From Tepidiphilus margaritifer DSM 15129 (GTDB lineage Bacteria; Pseudomonadota; Gammaproteobacteria; Burkholderiales; Rhodocyclaceae): a stretch of 64,000 nucleotides of DNA. Position 1 is the first letter of the stretch, and each line of letters starts with the position of its first letter. The position numbers and the translations under genes are program-made. The stretch lies in the NCBI RefSeq assembly GCF_000425565.1, contig NZ_AUDR01000014.1, positions 124,001-188,000 on the forward strand, in the 5' to 3' direction. Below the pieces are notes generated by a model. It was not told where the DNA came from and made no database searches. It saw only the letters and a program-made list of their open reading frames with translations. Positions 58,334 to 64,000 of the stretch are shown here, one piece after another.

Positions 58334-58353
58334 TAATCAATTTGTTATATCTC

Positions 58354-59739
58354 TCATATATCCCTTGAGCGCGGACGAGTATGACTACTCTCCACCTCGA
58401 CCGCAGGGGTATCGTCCTGGAGACTTGGAGCGAAGTTCTCGGGCTGTTCGATGCCGAAGTCATGCTCGATCAGGCACTCCGAGTCGCACCATCCGCCTCC
58501 GTTCCAAGGCGCGACCCTCCCGAGCAAGAGCATCCCCGGCACGGCCAGCGCCACGCAGCAGAAGAAGAAACTCACCCAACCCAGGTGCTCGGCGAGCACG
58601 CCGGCAAAGGCATTGACCACGGTGCGCGGCACAGCGGCAAGGCTCGTGAAGAGCGCGAACTGCGTGGCGGTGTAGGCCGGATGGGTGGCACGCGCGATGA
58701 AGGCGGTAAAGGCCGCCGTGCCCAGGCCCACGCCCAGGTATTCGGCGGAGATCACGCCGGCGAGCGCGGCGCGCTCGAAGGTGCCGATGTGCGCAAAAGG
58801 GCTGAGCCAGGCGAGCCAGGCAAAACCGAGGATGGTGAGCATCTGCACCAGACCGAAGAGCCACAGGGCGCGATCGATGCCGATGCGCGCCATCCACAGC
58901 CCGCCCGCCAAACCGCCGAGGATGGCCGGCCACAGACCGGCATGTTTGGCGATCAGGCCGATGTCGGTCTTGCCGTAGCCCATGTCCAGGTAAAACGGCG
59001 TCGACAAGGCAGTGGCGAGCGAATCGCCCAGCTTGTAGAAAAATAGGAAAGCCAGGATCCACAACGCATCGCGCCAGCCGCGTCGACCGATGAATTCCTG
59101 CCAGGGTTCGATGCAGGCCGCCCGCAGGGTGCGCGGCCGATCGACGATGGCCGGCTCGCGGATGAAGAGCGCCATCGCCATGCCCGGCAGCATGAACAGC
59201 GCCGTGATCCAGAAGACCACGTTCCACGGCAGGTGGTCGGCGAGGATCAGCGACAGCGAACCGGGAACGAGGCCGGCGAGCCGGTAGGCATTGACATGCA
59301 CGGCATTGCCCAAGCCCAATTCCGCCTCGGCGAGCAGTTCGCGGCGAAAGGCATCGAGCGCCACGTCCTGCGTGGCAGAACAGAGCGCCAGCAGCGCGGC
59401 GAGGCAGGAAATGGCGAGCATGTGCGTTCGCGGATCGAACCCGCCCAAGCCGCCGATGCACAACAACAGGCCGATCTGGGTGATCAACATCCAGCCGCGC
59501 CGCCGGCCGAGCGGCGGCGCAAACCGGTCGAGCAGCGGCGACCAGAGGAATTTCCAGGTGTAGGGAAACTGGATCAGGGCGAAGAATCCGATGGTCTTCA
59601 GATCGACGTCTTCGCTGCGCAGCCAGGCGGGCAGCAAATTGATGAGCAAGTAAAGCGGCAGGCCCGAAGCGAAGCCGGTGAAGACGCAGACCAGCATCTT
59701 GCGGGTGAGGAGCGGGGCAAGCCAGGCGGACGTAGTCAT
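58354..59739 (-). CDS. ampG: AmpG-like muropeptide MFS transporter
   Basis: A 461-residue major facilitator with about 12 helices. AmpG-type motifs are seen: FTGFASGLPLYLLINLLPAWL near residue 20, FPYTWKFLWSPLLDR near 58, SATQDVALDAFRRELL near 121 and AYRLAGLVPGSLSL near 151. AmpG imports anhydro-muropeptides for cell-wall recycling. The C-terminal ~50 residues (from about 410) are hydrophilic and unusual. The end lies 20 bp from the sbcC remnant, so the tail may have been changed by the junction. Confidence 0.92.
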   Translation of the reverse strand: MTTSAWLAPLLTRKMLVCVFTGFASGLPLYLLINLLPAWLRSEDVDLKTIGFFALIQFPYTWKFLWSPLLDRFAPPLGRRRGWMLITQIGLLLCIGGLGGFDPRTHMLAISCLAALLALCSATQDVALDAFRRELLAEAELGLGNAVHVNAYRLAGLVPGSLSLILADHLPWNVVFWITALFMLPGMAMALFIREPAIVDRPRTLRAACIEPWQEFIGRRGWRDALWILAFLFFYKLGDSLATALSTPFYLDMGYGKTDIGLIAKHAGLWPAILGGLAGGLWMARIGIDRALWLFGLVQMLTILGFAWLAWLSPFAHIGTFERAALAGVISAEYLGVGLGTAAFTAFIARATHPAYTATQFALFTSLAAVPRTVVNAFAGVLAEHLGWVSFFFCCVALAVPGMLLLGRVAPWNGGGWCDSECLIEHDFGIEQPENFAPSLQDDTPAVEVESSHTRPRSRDI

Positions 59740-59791
59740 TTTCTCGGCACCGGGGAATTATAAAACTTGTTGTTTCGCCCAAACGAAAATC

Positions 59792-59822
59792 TTGACATTG
59801 AGGTTGCAATGAGGACTAAAAT
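59792..59822 (+). promoter_or_regulatory. Candidate promoter of the phasin gene
   Basis: A perfect -35 TTGACA (59792-59797) and a -10 TAAAAT (59817-59822) are 19 bp apart. The long spacing suggests that an activator or alternative factor helps. A TTTCG...CGAAA inverted repeat (59773-59788) lies just upstream. Confidence 0.45.
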
Positions 59823-59872
59823 CGGCTAAAACCCTTAGCAAGGCAATGATTTTCCACCCTCAGGAGCGAAGC

Positions 59873-60403
59873 ATGCAAAATTTTCTTTTCTTCCCTTGTG
59901 TCCAGCCCAAATATTTCGATCACGCAGCGAAGTGCGCCCAACTGATGATCGATAACGGCCAGCGGCTGCTGACGGTGCAGATCGAAGCGTTCAAGGCCAT
60001 CCTGGAGCAGGAAGTGAGGAGCGCGGCCACCTTACTCGTCACACCCACCCCTGCTGCACAGCTCAGGGTGCAGCAGGAACTGATCCAGAAATCCGCCGAG
60101 GCAATCATGCGCTGTATCAATGAGGTCGTCAAACTTTCCGTCAAAACCCAGGCGGAGCTCAACCGCCTGCTCACGGAGACCCTCACCGCCCAAGTACAGG
60201 AATGGGGCCAGACCCTTCATTCCTCGGCCGGAAATCTCTTGCCCGACGTAGACGCCATCCCATCCGCCCAGACGTTGCAGGGATTCTTTGAGCAATCGCG
60301 CGCCATGCTCGAGCAGATGACGAAAACCAACGTCGATGCGTGGCGATCACTCGCCAATGTTTGGCAGAGTCGGCAAACCTTGCCCCCATCCAGCAAAAAA
60401 TGA
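59873..60403 (+). CDS. phaP: Phasin family protein (PhaP)
   Basis: A 176-residue all-helical protein with the phasin_2 pattern (LMIDNGQRLLTVQIEAFKAI near 24; KSAEAIMRCINEVVKLSVKTQ near 73). Phasins coat polyhydroxyalkanoate granules and control their size. ATG at 59873 with CAGGAG is chosen over an in-frame ATG nine codons upstream. No pha synthesis genes are adjacent, so the polymer pathway lies elsewhere. It has its own promoter region. Confidence 0.9.
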   Translation: MQNFLFFPCVQPKYFDHAAKCAQLMIDNGQRLLTVQIEAFKAILEQEVRSAATLLVTPTPAAQLRVQQELIQKSAEAIMRCINEVVKLSVKTQAELNRLLTETLTAQVQEWGQTLHSSAGNLLPDVDAIPSAQTLQGFFEQSRAMLEQMTKTNVDAWRSLANVWQSRQTLPPSSKK

Positions 60404-60560
60404 CGCTACAGGATGGAATGGAGTCGCGGCTGCAGCTGCCAAACGTCTGATGGCCGAGGGACGCCCTCGGGCAAAGGAGGGATGAATACTGGAGATGATT
60501 CGCCGCAACCGGCGCTGGAGCGAGGAGGCAGCCCGTAAAACGCTACGGGCCGTAGTATAG
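60404..60560 (+). other. Hairpin-rich non-coding stretch after phaP
   Basis: Two clear hairpins occur: CCGAGGG/CCCTCGG near 60453-60469 and GCCCGTA (60533-60539) with TACGGGC (60544-60550). Neither has a T tract. An AAAGGAGGG followed by ATG at 60481 opens only an 18-codon frame. It may be a long 3' UTR of phaP. Confidence 0.35.
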
Positions 60561-60565
60561 ACGAC

Positions 60566-60600
60566 AAAAAAACCCGAAGCCGCGCCGGCAGCTCCGGGTT
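60566..60600 (-). terminator. Intrinsic terminator of tRNA-Arg
   Basis: On the minus strand AACCCGGAGC pairs with GCTTCGGGTT (10 bp, one G-T), and seven T residues follow (60572-60566). Confidence 0.9.
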
Positions 60601-60608
60601 CCGATTCT

Positions 60609-60685
60609 TGGCGCGCCCGGCAGGATTCGAACCCACGACCCCCTGGTTCGTAGCCAGGTACTCTATCCAACTGAGCTACGGGCGC
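60609..60685 (-). tRNA. tRNA-Arg (ACG)
   Basis: A 77-nt cloverleaf with encoded CCA. Acceptor GCGCCCG pairs with CGGGCGC, discriminator G. The anticodon stem-loop is CCTGG-CTACGAA-CCAGG, anticodon ACG, which is normally edited to ICG. Promoter and terminator are both visible. Confidence 0.97.
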
Positions 60686-60700
60686 GCAACAGAGATTGAA

Positions 60701-60728
60701 ATTATAGCCATTCTCCGATGCGTGTCAA
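60701..60728 (-). promoter_or_regulatory. Sigma-70 promoter of tRNA-Arg
   Basis: On the minus strand a perfect TTGACA (60728-60723) and a perfect TATAAT (60706-60701) are 16 bp apart, ending 15 bp before the tRNA. The -35 box overlaps the ppsA stop codon (60727-60725). Confidence 0.9.
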
Positions 60729-63106
60729 GCGCCCTTCGACTCGCGCAGGCGTTCGGCGAGCTGCATCCAGGTGTCGATGACGGTATCGGGGTTGAGCGAG
60801 ATCGTCTGAATGCCGCGCTCCATCAGCCATTCGGCCAGATCCGGATGGTCCGACGGTCCCTGGCCGCAGATGCCGACGTATTTGCCGAGTTTGTTGCAGG
60901 CATCGATCGCCATGCCGAGCAGGACCTTCACCGCAGGGTCGCGCTCGTCGAAGGATTCGGCCACCAGCCCCGAGTCCCGATCCAGCCCCAGCGTGAGCTG
61001 GGTGAGGTCGTTCGAGCCGATGGAGAACCCGTCGAAGTGCTCGAGGAAGGCCTCGGCAAGCAGTGCGTTCGAGGGGATCTCGCACATCATGATGAGTTCG
61101 AGCCCGTTCTTGCCGCGTTCGAGCTCGTTGGCCGCCAGGAGCTTGACCACACGCTCGGCCTCGCCCACCGTGCGCACGAAGGGGATCATCACCTTGGCGT
61201 TGGTGAGCCCCATGACGTCGCGCACTTTCTTCACGGCCTCGCATTCCATCTCGAAACATTCGCGGAAACTCGGCGCGATGTAGCGCGCCGCGCCGCGAAA
61301 GCCCAGCATGGGGTTTTCTTCCTCGGGCTCGTAGATCTCGCCGCCCAGGAGCTTGCGGTACTCGTTCGATTTGAAATCCGACAGACGCACGATCACCGGT
61401 TTGGGATAGAAGGCGGCGGCGATGGTGGCAATGCCCTCGGCGAGTTTCTCGACGTAGAAGGCACGCGGGCTGGCGTAGCCGCGGGCACGGCGCGAGATTT
61501 CCTCGCGCAGCTTGGCCGGCAGCTGGTCGAATTCGAGGATGGCGCGGGGATGCACGCCGATGACGTTGTTGATGACGAATTCCAGGCGGGCGAGCCCCAC
61601 GCCGGCGTTGGGGATCTGGGCGAACTCGAAGGCAAGCTCCGGATTGCCCACGTTCATCATGATCTTGACCGGCAGCTCGGGCAAGGCGCCCAAGTCGGTG
61701 CGCTGCACTTCGAAGTCGAGCTTGCCGCGATAGACGTAGCCGGTGTCACCCTCGGCGCAGGAGACCGTGACGACCTCCCCTTCTTGCAGCATCTCGGTGG
61801 CGTTGCCGCAGCCGACGATGGCGGGGATGCCCAGTTCGCGGGCGATGATGGCCGCGTGGCAGGTGCGTCCGCCGCGATTGGTAACGATGGCGGCGGCGCG
61901 TTTCATCACCGGCTCCCAGTTGGGGTCGGTCATGTCGGTGACGAGCACGTCACCGGGCTGCACGCGTTCCATCTGGCTGGGGTCGGTGACGATGCGCACC
62001 GGACCCACGCCGACTTTCTGCCCGATGGCGCGCCCATGCACGAGGGCCTTGCCGTGCTGCTTGAGGCGGTATTTCTCCATCACACGGCCGCTCTCGTGCG
62101 ACTTCACCGTCTCGGGGCGCGCCTGGAGGATGTAGATCTTGCCGTCGATGCCGTCCTTGCCCCATTCGATGTCCATGGGGCGGCCGTAGTGGCGTTCGAT
62201 GATGACCGCGTAACGGGCGAGTTCGAGGATGTCTGCGTCTTCGAGGCAGAAGCGGTTGCGATCGGATTCGGGCACGTCGACCACTTTCACGCGCACGCCC
62301 TCGCCCGGCTCGCCGAAGACCATTTTGATGAGCTTGGAGCCGAGGTTGCGGCGGATGATGGAGGGTTTGCCCTGCATCAGGGTGGGTTTATGGACGTAAA
62401 ATTCGTCGGGGTTGACGGCCCCTTGCACCACCATCTCGCCCAAGCCATAAGAGGCGGTAATGAAGACGACGTCGCGAAAACCGGATTCGGTGTCGATGGT
62501 AAACATCACGCCGGAGGCACCCACGTCGGAGCGCACCATGCGCTGCACGCCGGCCGACAAGGCCACTTCGGCGTGCCGGAAGCCTTTGTGCACGCGATAG
62601 GCGATCGCCCGATCGTTGTAGAGCGAGGCGAAGACTTCCTTGATGGCATGCAGGATGTTCTCGATACCGGAAACGTTCAAGAGCGTTTCTTGCTGGCCAG
62701 CGAAGGAGGCATCGGGCAAGTCTTCGGCAGTGGCCGAGGAGCGCACGGCGAAACTCGCGCCCTCGCCCTCGCGCGCGACGAGCTCGGCATAGGCGGCGCG
62801 AATCTGGGCCTCGAACTCGGCGGGGAAAGGCGTCTCCATGATCCAGCGACGGATCTCGGCGCCGGTCTTGGCGAGCGCCGTGACGTCGTCCACGTCGAGC
62901 GTGTCGAGCGCATCGTGGATACGCTGCGCGAGACCATTTTGCGCCAAGAACAGGCGGTAGGCCTCGGCGGTGGTGGCGAAACCGCCCGGCACACGCACGT
63001 CCGAGGGCAGTTGGCTGATCATCTCGCCGAGCGAGGCGTTCTTGCCGCCGACGATGCCGACGTCGGTCATGCGCAGCTCGTTGAACGGAATCACGTATCG
63101 AGTCAT
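60725..63106 (-). CDS. ppsA: Phosphoenolpyruvate synthase
   Basis: Makes phosphoenolpyruvate from pyruvate and ATP for gluconeogenesis; 793 residues. The ATP-grasp domain is at ~1-350 ([38 protein letters not shown]). The phosphohistidine is in [15 protein letters not shown] near residue 420. The PEP/pyruvate barrel is at ~480-790 and ends with [15 protein letters not shown]. It is divergent from ppsR, whose product controls it. A long plus-strand open frame over the whole gene is an artefact. Confidence 0.98.
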   Translation of the reverse strand: MTRYVIPFNELRMTDVGIVGGKNASLGEMISQLPSDVRVPGGFATTAEAYRLFLAQNGLAQRIHDALDTLDVDDVTALAKTGAEIRRWIMETPFPAEFEAQIRAAYAELVAREGEGASFAVRSSATAEDLPDASFAGQQETLLNVSGIENILHAIKEVFASLYNDRAIAYRVHKGFRHAEVALSAGVQRMVRSDVGASGVMFTIDTESGFRDVVFITASYGLGEMVVQGAVNPDEFYVHKPTLMQGKPSIIRRNLGSKLIKMVFGEPGEGVRVKVVDVPESDRNRFCLEDADILELARYAVIIERHYGRPMDIEWGKDGIDGKIYILQARPETVKSHESGRVMEKYRLKQHGKALVHGRAIGQKVGVGPVRIVTDPSQMERVQPGDVLVTDMTDPNWEPVMKRAAAIVTNRGGRTCHAAIIARELGIPAIVGCGNATEMLQEGEVVTVSCAEGDTGYVYRGKLDFEVQRTDLGALPELPVKIMMNVGNPELAFEFAQIPNAGVGLARLEFVINNVIGVHPRAILEFDQLPAKLREEISRRARGYASPRAFYVEKLAEGIATIAAAFYPKPVIVRLSDFKSNEYRKLLGGEIYEPEEENPMLGFRGAARYIAPSFRECFEMECEAVKKVRDVMGLTNAKVMIPFVRTVGEAERVVKLLAANELERGKNGLELIMMCEIPSNALLAEAFLEHFDGFSIGSNDLTQLTLGLDRDSGLVAESFDERDPAVKVLLGMAIDACNKLGKYVGICGQGPSDHPDLAEWLMERGIQTISLNPDTVIDTWMQLAERLRESKGA

Positions 63107-63145
63107 CGTAGCCTTTCCTGAGTTCGTGAGGCACGGAAAAATGGT

Positions 63146-63174
63146 ATTCTAAGGGTTTTCCCTCGTTTTGGTAA
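63146..63174 (-). promoter_or_regulatory. Candidate promoter of ppsA
   Basis: On the minus strand TTACCA (63174-63169) and TAGAAT (63151-63146) are spaced 17 bp, about 40 bp upstream of the ppsA start. Confidence 0.45.
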
Positions 63175-63206
63175 GCGCAAAGCGCCACTGGCGCCGCCCC
63201 ACCGCC

Positions 63207-64000
63207 ATGCCGGATACCCCCAAACGCACCGTATTCTACGTCTCCGACGGCACGGGCATCACCGCCGAAACGCTCGGTCACAGTCTGCTCGCGCAATTCC
63301 CCGAGTTCGACTACGACGAGGTGCGCGCGCCTTTCATCGATGCACCGGAAAAAGCGAGCGATCTCGTCGAACGGATCGAGCGCGTAAAGCGGCGCACCGG
63401 GGTGCGGCCCATCGTCTTCAGCACGCTGGTGCAGCCCAACGTAGTGGCCGTGCTGCATCGGGCCGACGCGCACATCGTCGATCTCTTCGGCACTTTTCTC
63501 GGGCCGCTGGAGCGCGAGCTTGGCATGCCGAGCACGCACGCGGTGGGGCGTTTCCACGGCATCCTTGACAACCGCAGCTACCAGCGCCGGATCGAGGCGA
63601 TCAACTTCGCGCTCTCGCACGACGACGGAATCGTGCAGGACGGCACGCTCGACGACGCCGATATCATCCTGATCGGCGTCTCTCGCTCGGGAAAGACACC
63701 GACGAGCCTGTACTTGGCCATGCAGTATGCGGTGAAGGCGGCCAATTACCCGCTCATCCCCGAGGATTTCGAACGCAAGGCGCTACCGGCGCCGCTCAAG
63801 CCACATCGCGCCAAATTGTTCGGGCTGACGATCTCCCCGGAGCGTCTGGCCCGGATCCGCGAGGAGCGTCGGCCCAACAGCGTCTATGCCTCATTGGAGA
63901 ACTGCCGCAAGGAAGTGGAAGAAGCCTTGGCGCTGATGCGCCGCGAGGGCATTCCCTGGATCGATTCGACCACCAAATCGATCGAGGAGATTGCCGCCGT
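63207..64000 (+). CDS. ppsR: PEP synthase regulatory protein (bifunctional kinase/phosphorylase), 3' end cut off
   Basis: DUF299 protein that reversibly phosphorylates PpsA. The frame is open from ATG at 63207 to the window end, giving about 264 residues of a usual ~275. FYVSDGTGITAETLGHSLL is at the N-terminus and the nucleotide-binding P-loop GVSRSGKTPTS near residue 156. KPHRAKLFGLTI and RPNSVYASLENCRKE are family signatures. Divergence from ppsA is the standard arrangement. Only the last few residues are missing. Confidence 0.95.
   Translation, partial: MPDTPKRTVFYVSDGTGITAETLGHSLLAQFPEFDYDEVRAPFIDAPEKASDLVERIERVKRRTGVRPIVFSTLVQPNVVAVLHRADAHIVDLFGTFLGPLERELGMPSTHAVGRFHGILDNRSYQRRIEAINFALSHDDGIVQDGTLDDADIILIGVSRSGKTPTSLYLAMQYAVKAANYPLIPEDFERKALPAPLKPHRAKLFGLTISPERLARIREERRPNSVYASLENCRKEVEEALALMRREGIPWIDSTTKSIEEIAA

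Noticed and set aside
60608-63121. An 837-codon plus-strand open frame covering ppsA
   Set aside because: It is exactly antisense to a fully conserved PpsA, rich in His, Asp and Gly from reversed high-GC codons, and has no recognisable domain.

Overview
The window is a high-GC, densely coded chromosomal segment of a betaproteobacterium. The evidence is the set of betaproteobacterial neighbourhoods (pilB-pilC-pilD, FmdB protein-DUF502-aspS, rhodanese-grxC-secB-gpsA, hemA-prfA-prmC, gpmA-envC-ctpA-moeB, ppsA/ppsR), a PhaP-type phasin, cytochrome c4 and a CcsA-type cytochrome c assembly protein. A member of Hydrogenophilales or Rhodocyclales would fit, but the family cannot be fixed from this sequence alone. 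The left edge cuts dnaE and the right edge cuts ppsR.

Regions 1-45.2 kb are mostly housekeeping: the end of DNA polymerase III alpha, redox and detoxification genes (trxC, gloA), ffh, cytochrome c assembly, a CorC-type protein, the type IV pilus motor genes, aspS and argB. A cassette of acyl carrier protein, acyl-CoA ligase, PLP decarboxylase and histidine phosphatase at 15.4-19.2 kb has the make-up normally seen with exosortase A/PEP-CTERM systems, yet no exosortase lies nearby. It is followed by glyA-nrdR-ribD, a cell-wall/glycolysis block (moeB, ctpA, envC, gpmA), a redox/secretion operon, comF/bioC, hemB, engB, cytochrome c4, rpiA, phoU, yggX, argA, a polyphosphate:AMP phosphotransferase, rsmE, initiator tRNA, prmC-prfA-hemA and a two-component system ending at tRNA-Phe.

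From about 45.24 to 58.34 kb there is an accessory island just downstream of tRNA-Phe. It holds a CadR/PbrR-type MerR regulator with a divergent HMA-fused cation efflux protein, decayed recombinase and EAL fragments, and a copper-resistance locus: CopRS two-component system, CopA multicopper oxidase, CopB outer membrane protein, a Met/His-rich cupredoxin, DUF411 and DUF2933 proteins, a Cu-type P1B ATPase and CopK. Together these would sense copper at the membrane, oxidise and bind it in the periplasm, and pump it out of the cytoplasm. The right end carries a fragment of sbcC. The core genome then resumes with ampG, phaP, tRNA-Arg, ppsA and ppsR.

The most unusual non-coding signal is a probable small RNA at about 32.49-32.59 kb on the plus strand, between the minus-strand genes hemB and engB. 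It shows two hairpins that each display a CCCCC(T) loop, the second being an intrinsic terminator. Other clear regulatory elements are a MerR-type promoter with 19-bp spacer and perfect 9+3+9 dyad, a CopR-like box between copRS and copAB, and three consensus tRNA promoters, two of which have a -35 box overlapping the stop codon of the upstream gene.
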